Shown piece by piece: positions 6,929 to 14,078 of a DNA stretch of 14,078 nt (its first letter is position 1; each line of letters begins with the position of its first letter). A program made the translations under genes and the position numbers. Below the pieces are notes generated by a model. It had not been told where the DNA came from and did no database searches. It worked only from the letters and a program-made list of their open reading frames with translations. Source of the stretch: Dictyoglomaceae bacterium (GTDB lineage Bacteria; Dictyoglomota; Dictyoglomia; Dictyoglomales; Dictyoglomaceae); contig JAOADF010000075.1 in the NCBI GenBank assembly GCA_026417425.1, positions 1 to 14,078 of the forward strand, in the 5' to 3' direction.

Positions 6929-9079
6929 GAAAAATTCTTTCCAGTATCAGTATGGTATGGAGCAAAAAGGGCAAGAGCTCCTATGATTCTTCCCATTAAA
7001 GATGAGGATATTCCTCAAATAAGAAAGGAGTTAGAAGGAATAAAATCATTAGGATTTAATGCTGTAAGATTTTGGTATGATTGGGCAACTGCAGAACCAG
7101 AACCCGATAAATGGAACTTTAGAGAAATAGATATTCTTTTGTCTATTACTGATGAACTAAACTTAAAAGCTTTAGTTCAAGTATATACTGATTCTGCTCC
7201 CAATTGGGTGGAAGAAGAATTTCCTAATTCCCTATTTGAGGATAGAGCGGGACTAAAAATTCATTCTCAAGCATCTCCTGGCTATTGCTCTGATCATCCA
7301 AAGGTTAGGGAACATATCTCTGAATATTTGAAAAGACTTTCTCAGGTAGTATCTTGTCATTCCTCTTTCTTAGCCTGGGATATATGGTCAGAGCCCCATA
7401 TAGTTCAGTGGTCTTGGATTGATTTCATGTATAATCCATGGTTTTGTTATTGTGAAAATTCTAAGAAAAGATTTATAGATTGGCTTAAGAAAAAATATAA
7501 AGATATAGATGAGTTAAATAGAGCATGGTATAGAAAGCATAGAAGTTGGGAAGAAATAGTAATTCCAAGATATACTTCTTTATCAAGTTTCACAGACCTT
7601 TTAGATTGGATTCAGTTTAATATAGAGAAGATTGCAGAAGACTTGGAATGGAAAGTTAATTCTATTAAATCTGTAGATAGAAATCATCCTGTATCAAGTC
7701 ATGCTGCAATTTCCTCTATTTATAGTATTCCTGGTATTTCCTATGGTTCTTCTGATGATTGGGTATTGGCAGAAAAAGTAGATATCTGGGGAACATCTTT
7801 TTATCCCAAGCATACAGGTCCATGGATGCCTTTAAAACCACATCAAATGGGGGTTGCTTTAGATGCAGTAAGAAGCTCCTGTGAGAGCAGAGGAAAACCT
7901 TTTTGGATTGGAGAGCTCCAGACAGGACCAGGAGTTACAGGAATGTTATTTAGTGTACCTGTAAAGGAGAAAGATGTAGATAGATGGGCCTGGCTTTCTG
8001 TTTCTCGAGGAGCAAAGGGGATTAACTACTATGCTTGGTTTCCCATGAGCTGTGGATATGAAGTATCGGGATTCGGATTAACAAATCCTGATGGCACTTT
8101 TAATGAAAGAACCTATTCTGCTGGTAATGTATCAAAAATAATAACAGAAAATATGGAAATATTTTTAAATATAAAACCTCTTCCTGCTCAAGTTGCCATT
8201 CTTTATGATGTATCCGCCTATAAACTTCTTGCCTGCTTAAGAGCCCAAGGAGCTGAAATAATAAGAAAAGATATTTTTGGGATATACAAAGCTCTTATGA
8301 AAGGGAATATACATGTTGATTTTATTCATCTTTTAGACCTTAATCTTGAAAAACTGAGAAAATATAGAGTAATCTTTGCTCCCTTTCCTATAAGTCTTAC
8401 TGAATCAGCAAGTTTATCTTTAAAGGAATATGTTAAAGAGGGAGGAATTTTAATAGCAGATGGCAGAATTGCCTGGACTAATGAAAAAGGATGGCTTATG
8501 GATAAAATTCCTGGATTCTACTTAGATGAAGTCTTTGGCTGTATTGAGAACTATATGACGGAGTTGAGAGAGCCTGTTGATATTGAAGTAGAAAATTTTG
8601 GGAAGATAAAAGGAGTAAATTATCTTTCTTCTTATTTACCAACTACCGGAAAAGTAATAGGAAGATATAAAAACGAAAAAGTAATAATTGAGAATGAATA
8701 TTTTAATGGCAAAGCTGTAATGGTGGGAACATTATTAGGTCTTTCCATTGAATTAGGTTTTGATGAGAATATAGATTTTATTCTGAAATTGATAAAAGAT
8801 TTTCAGGTTTATCCTTATTTTGAAGTAAAAAATAATTCCTCATTGGTGGAAGTAAGGTGTAGTAAAAGTGAGAAAGAAGGAATATTTTTCATATTTAATC
8901 ACTCAGATATAGAGCAGAAAGTTGAAATAGTTTTTAAAAAGAATTTATTCCCCTTTGTTCCTAAGAGAATTATTGATTTAAAAACAAAGGAAGAGATCGA
9001 CCTAAAGATTCTTAATGATAAATTTAGCTTTTCTATTAATATTCCTTGGGAAGATACCAAAGTTTTAAAAATAGAGTAA
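6926..9079 (+). CDS. GH42-like glycoside hydrolase (beta-galactosidase family), cytoplasmic
   Basis: 717 residues, close to the usual GH42 length, with no signal peptide, so it acts on imported sugar. A TIM barrel occupies about 1-400, a Rossmann-like trimerisation domain about 415-620, and a small beta domain about 635-717. GH42 marks include GFNAVRFWYDW, the CYCENS..RFIDWLKKKY segment, LNRAWYRKHRSWEEI, and GELQTGPG with the likely nucleophile Glu330. The acid/base region reads AWDIWSEPH, making Glu156 the acid/base. Clan GH-A enzymes normally have Asn before this Glu; here it is Ser155. Cleavage of beta-galactosides or related beta-glycosides is the family expectation, but the exact substrate is open given that change. 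It lies 18 bases after the propeller gene and 24 bases before the second binding-protein gene, so one transcript is likely. Confidence 0.88.
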   Translation: MEKFFPVSVWYGAKRARAPMILPIKDEDIPQIRKELEGIKSLGFNAVRFWYDWATAEPEPDKWNFREIDILLSITDELNLKALVQVYTDSAPNWVEEEFPNSLFEDRAGLKIHSQASPGYCSDHPKVREHISEYLKRLSQVVSCHSSFLAWDIWSEPHIVQWSWIDFMYNPWFCYCENSKKRFIDWLKKKYKDIDELNRAWYRKHRSWEEIVIPRYTSLSSFTDLLDWIQFNIEKIAEDLEWKVNSIKSVDRNHPVSSHAAISSIYSIPGISYGSSDDWVLAEKVDIWGTSFYPKHTGPWMPLKPHQMGVALDAVRSSCESRGKPFWIGELQTGPGVTGMLFSVPVKEKDVDRWAWLSVSRGAKGINYYAWFPMSCGYEVSGFGLTNPDGTFNERTYSAGNVSKIITENMEIFLNIKPLPAQVAILYDVSAYKLLACLRAQGAEIIRKDIFGIYKALMKGNIHVDFIHLLDLNLEKLRKYRVIFAPFPISLTESASLSLKEYVKEGGILIADGRIAWTNEKGWLMDKIPGFYLDEVFGCIENYMTELREPVDIEVENFGKIKGVNYLSSYLPTTGKVIGRYKNEKVIIENEYFNGKAVMVGTLLGLSIELGFDENIDFILKLIKDFQVYPYFEVKNNSSLVEVRCSKSEKEGIFFIFNHSDIEQKVEIVFKKNLFPFVPKRIIDLKTKEEIDLKILNDKFSFSINIPWEDTKVLKIE

Positions 9080-9103
9080 AAATTTTAAAAGGAGGGATTT
9101 TCT

Positions 9104-10393
9104 ATGAAAAAGCTTCTTGTTCCTATTTTGATTCTTCTCCTAATCTTTCTATCTTTAAGTTTTGGTAAAACCAAGCTTATATTTACTGTTCACTGGGCAG
9201 ATTATCAACTGGAAGGGGTTAAGGATGAAAAAGGAAATGTTGTAGTTAAAGGATTGAAACAATATGTAGAAGAGTACATGAAAGCAAATCCTAATGTGGA
9301 AGTTGAAATTAGATCCGTAGCCTACGAAGAATTATTAAAGAAAATAATTATAGACCATACTGCGGGTCTTCCCAGTGATATTTATGTTCTTTACTCTTTA
9401 TGGGGAGTAGAACTTGTAAATTCCGGAATTTTAGATCAGCCACCTTCTGATGTTCAAGAAGCAGTTAAGCTACTCTTTGTAAAGCCTGCAGTAGAAGGAG
9501 CTACTATTAACGGAAAGATTTGGGGAGTTCCTATTGAAGTGAATAATTATGCATTGGTTTACAATAAGAAATTATTAGCTGAAGGAGGATTTAAAAAACC
9601 ACCAAAAACCTGGTCTGAGCTTATTAATATGGCAGTAAAACTTACAAAGAAGAATCCTGATGGTTCTGTTGCTCAGTATGGATTTGCTTTCTTAGCAGGA
9701 TGGGATTCTGCAGTGGTTCATCCATATTTATCATTACTTTATAGCAATGGCGGAGAATTTCTATCAAAGGATTTCAAAGAATGTTTATTAGATAAAAAAG
9801 AAGCTATAGAAGCTTTGGAGGCAGAATTAGAATTATTCAGAAGAGGTGGAACAGATACTTCTGCAAGTGTTTGGACCTTCCCTACAGGAAAAGTTGCTAT
9901 GATAATCATGGCTCCATGGTATGAAACAAGTTTAAAGATAGGGTTTAAGGATAAATATGCTGAAACAGTAGGAGTTGCTCCCATTCCTTATCTTAAAAAA
10001 CCTGCTACCTGTGGATATACCTGGTTTATAGGAGTAGATAGTGAATCAAAAAATAAGAAAGAGGCATGGAACTTTATAAAATGGATGACTATACAGACTA
10101 TGGCCAATGGTGCTACAAGAATGGGAGAACTTATGGCAAAAAATATTGGAGCTATTCCTCCAAGAAGATCTGACATTGATAAATTCCCAGCAGAACTTAA
10201 TGATCTATATACTCAGACTTTTGTAAAGGAATTAGTCCATACAACTCAAGAACCTAACGTAGCTCAAGGACAAGAGATTAAAACAATTTTAATGAGAGAA
10301 ATCGTAGAAGCATGGAATAGAAGAAAGACAGCAGAGCAAGCCTTAAAGGATGCAAAAAAGAAAATTGATGAAATTCTCAAAGAGAATTATTGA
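9104..10393 (+). CDS. ABC sugar transporter, extracellular solute-binding protein 2 (family 1)
   Basis: Binding protein of the second transporter, 429 residues. The N-terminus has two Lys, a hydrophobic run to about residue 20 and a likely cleavage site near SFG/KT; no lipobox. The fold follows protein 1 closely: SDIYVLYSLWGVEL, GKIWGVPIEVNNYALVYNK, PPKTWSELINMAVKL, AGWDSAVVHPYLSL, MAPWYETSL and VGVAPIPYLKKPAT. By eye about half of the residues are the same as in protein 1. The main difference is an insertion of about a dozen residues after the first strand (EGVKDEKGNVVVKG), near the sugar-binding cleft edge. ATG is preceded by AAAAGGAGGG. Unlike protein 1, no hairpin follows; the stop runs directly into the ribosome site of permease 2a. 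Confidence 0.94.
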   Translation: MKKLLVPILILLLIFLSLSFGKTKLIFTVHWADYQLEGVKDEKGNVVVKGLKQYVEEYMKANPNVEVEIRSVAYEELLKKIIIDHTAGLPSDIYVLYSLWGVELVNSGILDQPPSDVQEAVKLLFVKPAVEGATINGKIWGVPIEVNNYALVYNKKLLAEGGFKKPPKTWSELINMAVKLTKKNPDGSVAQYGFAFLAGWDSAVVHPYLSLLYSNGGEFLSKDFKECLLDKKEAIEALEAELELFRRGGTDTSASVWTFPTGKVAMIIMAPWYETSLKIGFKDKYAETVGVAPIPYLKKPATCGYTWFIGVDSESKNKKEAWNFIKWMTIQTMANGATRMGELMAKNIGAIPPRRSDIDKFPAELNDLYTQTFVKELVHTTQEPNVAQGQEIKTILMREIVEAWNRRKTAEQALKDAKKKIDEILKENY

Positions 10394-10404
10394 GGAGGAA
10401 ATTT

Positions 10405-11295
10405 ATGAGAAAAAGTCTTGAATATAGAAATGGGGCGGGGTATTCTTTCCTCGCCCCTGCTATAATATTTTACATTATCTTTTTTCTTTTTCCTGTGATT
10501 TTTTCTCTATTAGTTTCTTTTAAAAAATGGAACATGCTTATTCCCTTCTCAAAGGCTCCTTTTATTGGATGGAAAAATTTCTTAGATCTTTTTAAAGATG
10601 ACCTTTTTCTCATGTCTCTACGAAACACCCTTTTATATGCTATCTTAACAGTAACTATCAGTTTAACTATTTCCCTTTTCTATGCAGTTATGATAAATAA
10701 AGCAAGATTTTCTGTTCTTTGGAGGTTTATATATTTTGCTCCTGTGGTGACTCCTCAAGTAGCTATTGCAACAATCTGGGGATATTTATACAACCCCAAT
10801 AGTGGGCTATTAAATACTATATTAAGATTTTTTGGTCTTAAGGGATTAAATTGGTTAACAGATCCTAATATTGCATTATTCTCCATAATTATTACTGCCA
10901 TATGGGCAGGAATTGGTGGCTCCATGCTAATATTTACAGCAAGCTTAAGAAATATTCCTCAAGAATATTACGATGCAGCAAAAATTGATGGAGCAACAGG
11001 ATTTAAAGAATTTTGGTATATAACTTTACCTTTATTAAAACCTACCCTTCTTTTTTTAAGTGCTACTGGATTAATTGGAGCTTGGCAAGTATTTGATCTT
11101 CCATATATGCTGGGAAGAAATGCTCCTGCAAAAAGTGTAATGACTGTGTCTTGGTATACTTATGAAACTGCTTTCCAATATTTAAGAATGGGAAGAGCAT
11201 CAGCAGGTGCCTTTTTACTATTTATCATTATATTCATAATAACCCTTATAGTTCTTTGGATTTTCCGAAAAGGAGGAATCAAAGGATATGAATAG
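10405..11295 (+). CDS. ABC sugar transporter permease 2a (MalF/UgpA type)
   Basis: Inner-membrane subunit of 296 residues with about six spans (the first about 15-38). The EAA loop is at about 190-213: DAAKIDGATGFKEF followed by ITLPLLKP. It is paralogous to permease 1a, sharing VSFKxWNML near the N-terminus, GAWQVFDL/SSWQVFDL, and AFRYLEMG/AFQYLRMG late in the protein. I start it at ATG 10405. A TTG 15 bases earlier is in frame, but it would translate the ribosome binding site GAGGAGG (10392-10398) itself. The stop of the binding-protein gene lies inside that ribosome site, so coupling is tight. Confidence 0.93.
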   Translation: MRKSLEYRNGAGYSFLAPAIIFYIIFFLFPVIFSLLVSFKKWNMLIPFSKAPFIGWKNFLDLFKDDLFLMSLRNTLLYAILTVTISLTISLFYAVMINKARFSVLWRFIYFAPVVTPQVAIATIWGYLYNPNSGLLNTILRFFGLKGLNWLTDPNIALFSIIITAIWAGIGGSMLIFTASLRNIPQEYYDAAKIDGATGFKEFWYITLPLLKPTLLFLSATGLIGAWQVFDLPYMLGRNAPAKSVMTVSWYTYETAFQYLRMGRASAGAFLLFIIIFIITLIVLWIFRKGGIKGYE

Positions 11296-12133
11296 ATATA
11301 TAAAAAATCTCTTTTGGGAGACTTTTAGGTATTCCGTAATAATTTTTGGTGCCATTTGGATGATCCTGCCCTTTTTTTGGCTTTTTTCTGCCTCTCTTAT
11401 GACTTCACAGGAACTTTTGGCCTTTCCACCTAAGTTTCTTCCTTCAGAGCCTCAATGGAGGAATTATTTAGAAGTGATTAAAAAAATACCTATATTAATG
11501 TATTATAAAAACAGTCTTATAGTTTCTCTTTCTGTAACTTTTTGTGTTCTTTTAACATCTTCCTGGGCTGGATATTCCTTCGCAAAATTAAAATTCTTTG
11601 GAAAAGAAGCCCTTTTTAGATTTGTTCTTTCTACAATGATGTTTCCTGTTTTTATATTTTTAATTCCCGTTTATTATCTTATGAAAATATTCGGATGGCT
11701 TGATAATTATCTTTCTCTGATTACACCTTTTGTAGTTAGTGGCTATGGAATTTTTCTAATGAGACAGTTCATATTAACAATCCCTGACGAATTATTGGAT
11801 TCTGCAAGAATCGATGGTGCAAATGAATTCAAAATATATCTAAAAATAATCCTCCCTCTGCTAAAACCTGCATTGGCAACCTTAGCTATTTTAACATTTA
11901 TAGGTCAATGGAATTCTTTTCTATGGCCTCTTATTGTGACCTCTTCATCTCAACATCTAATGACCCTTCCAGTAGGAATATCAAGACTTTCCTTAGCTTT
12001 TGCTACAACAGAGACTCAACATTTAATCTTAACAGCTTTAGTTTTACAAGTTATTCCTACTGTAGCTTTGTTCCTTTTCCTACAAAGATACTATATTAAG
12101 GGGTTTATTCTTTCAGGATTTGGAGAGGTATGA
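11288..12133 (+). CDS. ABC sugar transporter permease 2b (MalG/UgpE type)
   Basis: Second permease subunit of the second transporter, 281 residues and about six spans. EAA loop at about 171-194: DSARIDGANEFKIY followed by ILPLLKPA. It parallels permease 1b along its whole length (ILPFFWLFSASL, EPQWRNYLEVIKKIP, YYKNSLIV, GIFLMRQFILTIPDELLDS, TLPVG). ATG overlaps the 2a stop by 8 bases (ATGAATAG), and AGGAGG lies 11 bases upstream. The ROK kinase gene starts one base after its stop, so the same transcript carries both. Confidence 0.93.
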   Translation: MNRYIKNLFWETFRYSVIIFGAIWMILPFFWLFSASLMTSQELLAFPPKFLPSEPQWRNYLEVIKKIPILMYYKNSLIVSLSVTFCVLLTSSWAGYSFAKLKFFGKEALFRFVLSTMMFPVFIFLIPVYYLMKIFGWLDNYLSLITPFVVSGYGIFLMRQFILTIPDELLDSARIDGANEFKIYLKIILPLLKPALATLAILTFIGQWNSFLWPLIVTSSSQHLMTLPVGISRLSLAFATTETQHLILTALVLQVIPTVALFLFLQRYYIKGFILSGFGEV

Positions 12134-12134
12134 A

Positions 12135-13010
12135 ATGAATTTATTTATAGTAGATATCGGAGGAACAAATTTAAGAATTTCTATTGTAGACTCTTCTGGA
12201 AATATTTTAAAAAAGGAAAGGTTTGATACTCCTAAGGATTTTATTAAAATAGGAAAGATTATTGAAGAAAGTTACAAAAATTTGAGAAAAGATTATAACT
12301 TAAGGGAAATTATTGGAATCTCTGTTGCTGGTGCAGTTTTTAAAGATGAAGTTTGGATTCCCAATATAGATAAGAATAAGTTTCCTTTAAAAAGTTTTAT
12401 ATCAGAAAAATTAAAAATTCCTGTAAAAATAATGGATGATAGAGTATCAGGAGCTCTTGGAGAGTATTGGAGAGGAAAGGGTAAGAATAAAGATATTCTT
12501 TTGTATTTTATTATTGGCACAGGGGTAGGATTGGGAATCATTGTTTATGGAAAGCCATTGTATGGAAAAAACGGAGTCTCAGGTTCCCTTGGATGGATTC
12601 CCCTTGGAAAAAGAAATTCTTACTCCTCAAAGATAGGCACCTTAGAGTCTCAGATCTCAGGTCCTTCAATATTAAGGGAATATAATAAACTTTCAGGAAA
12701 AAATTTAGAAAAAACTGAAGAGGTATTTGAACTTTTTGAAAAAGAGGATATAGTTGCAAAGAAAGTAATTTCACATGTTGGAAGGATTTTAGGAAAAACC
12801 CTTTCCTCTATTTTAAATATCTTTGATCCAGATATCATAATTTTTTCAGGAAGTATCGGATTAAAGTGGGAAATTTTCAAGTCTTTTGCTTATCCTACTA
12901 TGAATCTTTCTATTTCTCCTATTATTAAGAAAAATTTTGAAATTACCACTTCGGAATTAAAAGAATCTGCACAAATTTTAGGAGTAGCTTATACCCTTTT
13001 AAAGAAATAA
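12135..13010 (+). CDS. ROK-family sugar kinase, divergent (no zinc motif)
   Basis: Predicted ATP-dependent sugar kinase of 291 residues, in the range of short ROK kinases without a DNA-binding domain, so not a regulator. Seen: phosphate-binding DIGGTNLR at 7-14, VAGAV at 64-68, catalytic Asp102 in DDRVSGALGE (canonical ENDANAAALGE), GTGVGLG at 128-134 and FSGSIG near the C-terminus. Missing: the sugar- and zinc-binding GExGH (here GSLGW at 150-154, so Glu becomes Ser and His becomes Trp) and the CxCGxxGCxE cluster (here around SYSSKIGTLES, no Cys). The frame stays open, so it is probably functional. I start at ATG 12135 with GGAGAGG 6 bases ahead; an in-frame TTG at 12120 would include that site. 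As last gene of the operon it probably phosphorylates the sugar released by the GH42-like enzyme. Confidence 0.87.
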   Translation: MNLFIVDIGGTNLRISIVDSSGNILKKERFDTPKDFIKIGKIIEESYKNLRKDYNLREIIGISVAGAVFKDEVWIPNIDKNKFPLKSFISEKLKIPVKIMDDRVSGALGEYWRGKGKNKDILLYFIIGTGVGLGIIVYGKPLYGKNGVSGSLGWIPLGKRNSYSSKIGTLESQISGPSILREYNKLSGKNLEKTEEVFELFEKEDIVAKKVISHVGRILGKTLSSILNIFDPDIIIFSGSIGLKWEIFKSFAYPTMNLSISPIIKKNFEITTSELKESAQILGVAYTLLKK

Positions 13011-13451
13011 AAATCTTAAAAGGAAATCCTACCAGGAAGATAAATGTTTATAGGTAAGGATTTAAAATCTTATTAAGAGCCTGATCTGTAATTAAAAAAT
13101 TCATCCTAGTAGGTGTAAAATTAGTATAGAATTAAAAAAATAAACTTTAATATAAAAAGAGTAGATGAAGATTTTTAAAAAATCATGGGATACTTAAAGA
13201 GAAAAACAACCTAAAGCTTGATTATACCTCATCTACCTTTTAGAAAGAATTTCAAAGGCTTTATTCCCCTTATATAGGTTTTTTTCCCCTCTACCCCTAA
13301 AATTATTCTTTTTCTATTAATAATACAACAGTACATACTATCTCATATTGAAACTTTATCTTTAATATAAACTTTGAAAGATCCTAAATAAGAGAAAAGT
13401 TTTAGCTATAAATCCTTCCTTTGTAAATTTTTAAACAGTATCATCTTTCTC
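13011..13451. other. Intergenic region with decayed sequence and no intact gene
   Basis: No frame with a ribosome binding site is intact on either strand. On the minus strand, broken pieces read like protein, for example KFILKIKFQYEIVCTVVLLI and EKNLYKGNKAFEILSK, separated by stops and frame changes. They lead into the repeat copy at 13210-13258. A weak hairpin (AAATCCTACC at 13024-13033 with GGTAAGGATTT at 13053-13063, one bulge) might end the sugar operon but lacks a T tract. Confidence 0.5.
13210..13258. repeat. Short dispersed repeat, copy B
   Basis: Partner of the copy at 1613-1659, sharing AAGCTTG, TTATAC, TCATCTACC and TAGAA in the same order with small gaps. A 9-base GTAGATGAA/CTCATCTAC-type inverted partner lies about 60 bases upstream at 13161-13170, so this copy may sit at one end of a small hairpin-forming element. 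Confidence 0.5.
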
Positions 13452-13479
13452 TTGACAACTTTGATATAAAGTATAAACT
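13452..13479 (+). promoter_or_regulatory. Promoter of grpE-dnaK
   Basis: A consensus -35 box TTGACA (13452-13457) is followed after 16 bases by TAAACT (13474-13479) as the best -10 candidate. Other TATA-like hexamers nearby (TATAAA, TATATA) have poorer spacing. CIRCE lies immediately downstream. Confidence 0.65.
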
Positions 13480-13488
13480 ATATATGGT

Positions 13489-13515
13489 TTAGCACTCTCA
13501 GGGTGAGAGTGCTAA
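13489..13515. promoter_or_regulatory. CIRCE operator (HrcA binding site)
   Basis: TTAGCACTC-N9-GAGTGCTAA matches the CIRCE consensus exactly on both arms. HrcA bound here represses the chaperone operon; heat relieves repression. hrcA is not next to this operon and must be elsewhere in the genome. Confidence 0.97.
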
Positions 13516-13538
13516 AATTTGGAAAATGAGGTGGAATT

Positions 13539-14078
13539 ATGGAGGAAAAAGAAGTCTTGGATAAGGAAGAAACAAAAGAGGTTGAACTTAAAAGGGAGGA
13601 AGCAAAACCTGAAACCTTAGTAGATGATTGGGAAATAAAATATATAAGGCTTCAGGCGGAGTTTGAAAATTTTCGACAAAGGTTAAGAAAAGAAAAAGAA
13701 GAATGGCAAGAAATTGCCAATGCTCGTTTATTAAGAGAAATTGTGAATATTATGGATAATTTTTCCTTAGCTTTAGAAACCATGAAACATTCAAGGAAAA
13801 AAGATGCTATTATAGAAGGGGTTAATATGATTTATAGACAATTTGAAAACCTCCTTCAGAATGAGGGGGTGGTAAAGATGGAAACAATAGGAAAACCTTT
13901 TGATCCAGCCTTACATGAGGCAGTAGGGCTGGAAGAGATTGAAGATGGTGAGGAAAACTTAGTAGTAAGAGAGATTTCTCCTGGATATTTCTTTAAGAAT
14001 AAAATTTTAAGACCTGCTAAGGTGATTGTATCTAAAAAAATAGAAAAAAAGGAGGTAGATAATAATGGCAAAGATTGT
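13539..14078 (+). CDS. grpE: GrpE, nucleotide exchange factor of DnaK (runs to the window end)
   Basis: Cytoplasmic co-chaperone that promotes ADP release from DnaK. 180 codons are open without a stop to the last base. An acidic/basic N-terminal tail is followed by the long dimerising coiled coil from about residue 33, with the landmark RLQAEFENFRQRLRKEKEEW. Then come NIMDNFSLALE, EGVNMIYRQFENLL, and the beta-domain signature IGKPFDPALHEAVG and GYFFKNKILRPAKVIVS. ATG is preceded by GAGGTGG at 4 bases. It sits 23 bases after CIRCE, so it is the first gene of the HrcA-controlled operon. The protein is essentially complete by the VIVS motif; its frame continues past the dnaK start, so the two genes overlap. 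Confidence 0.95.
   Translation, partial: MEEKEVLDKEETKEVELKREEAKPETLVDDWEIKYIRLQAEFENFRQRLRKEKEEWQEIANARLLREIVNIMDNFSLALETMKHSRKKDAIIEGVNMIYRQFENLLQNEGVVKMETIGKPFDPALHEAVGLEEIEDGEENLVVREISPGYFFKNKILRPAKVIVSKKIEKKEVDNNGKDC
14065..14078 (+). CDS. dnaK: DnaK (Hsp70), first codons only
   Basis: ATG GCA AAG ATT GT encodes MAKIV or a close variant, the standard DnaK N-terminus. AGGAGGT at 14050-14056 is 8 bases ahead. The grpE-dnaK order supports the call. The rest lies outside the window. Confidence 0.8.

Noticed and set aside
10390..10404. TTG start that would lengthen permease 2a by five residues
   Set aside because: Those codons are the ribosome binding site itself; ATG 10405 is correctly spaced from it.
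11908..12099. 63-codon plus-strand frame inside permease 2b
   Set aside because: It is a shadow of a well-supported gene in another frame, with no ribosome site and an unnatural composition rich in Ser and Phe.
12120..12134. TTG start that would lengthen the ROK kinase by five residues
   Set aside because: It includes the Shine-Dalgarno GGAGAGG. The ROK fold begins right after ATG 12135.
12293..12880. Three minus-strand frames inside the ROK kinase gene
   Set aside because: They lie opposite a clear conserved gene, have no ribosome sites and look like antisense shadows.
13024..13063. Hairpin as the terminator of the sugar operon
   Set aside because: The stem is bulged with a 19-base loop and no T tract follows, so it is too weak to list as a terminator.
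13156..13240. CRISPR-like or MITE structure from the CATCTAC inverted and direct copies
   Set aside because: There are only two or three short copies, with no regular spacing, no target-site duplication seen and no cas genes.

Overview
The window is about two-thirds A+T. Arginine is almost always AGA/AGG, and the proteins are rich in Lys, Glu and Ile, as in a thermophilic bacterium. A perfect CIRCE element in front of grpE-dnaK, and a decayed beta-barrel gene ending in a C-terminal Phe, point to a bacterium with an outer membrane or outer sheath. My best guess is a Dictyoglomus-like thermophile. This is inference from sequence character, not a database match.

Layout. Positions 1-1200 hold the 3' part of nadC (NAD synthesis), overlapped by a class I glutamine amidotransferase-like (peptidase C26) gene. 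That gene has lost the segment carrying its catalytic His and ends in a clear intrinsic terminator. Positions 1201-2040 are a graveyard on the minus strand: the C-terminal end of an outer-membrane beta-barrel protein, then the N-terminal end of an ISNCY/IS1202-type transposase with frameshifts. A short sequence from this graveyard recurs near 13.2 kb.

Positions 2043-13010 are one long, tightly spaced plus-strand gene set that starts at a good sigma-A-type promoter: SIS-domain sugar isomerase-like protein, sugar-binding protein 1, permease 1a, permease 1b, secreted six-bladed PD40 beta-propeller, cytoplasmic GH42-like glycosidase, sugar-binding protein 2, permease 2a, permease 2b, ROK-family sugar kinase. 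The binding protein/permease/permease cassette occurs twice and the two copies are clearly paralogous. No ABC ATPase is encoded, so a shared MsmX-like ATPase from elsewhere is expected. The simplest reading is an oligosaccharide utilisation operon: capture outside, import by two related ABC systems, cleavage in the cytoplasm by the GH42-like enzyme, then phosphorylation and isomerisation by the ROK kinase and SIS protein. Three proteins deviate from their families at substrate-contacting positions or in context: the ROK kinase lacks the Glu/His and zinc-Cys motif, the glycosidase has Ser-Glu instead of Asn-Glu, and the beta-propeller is an unusual partner. The substrate may therefore be atypical.

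Positions 13011-13450 are a second non-coding stretch with fragments of decayed sequence. Positions 13452-14078 hold a heat-shock promoter, CIRCE, grpE and the first codons of dnaK. No tRNA, rRNA, CRISPR array or intact mobile element was seen.
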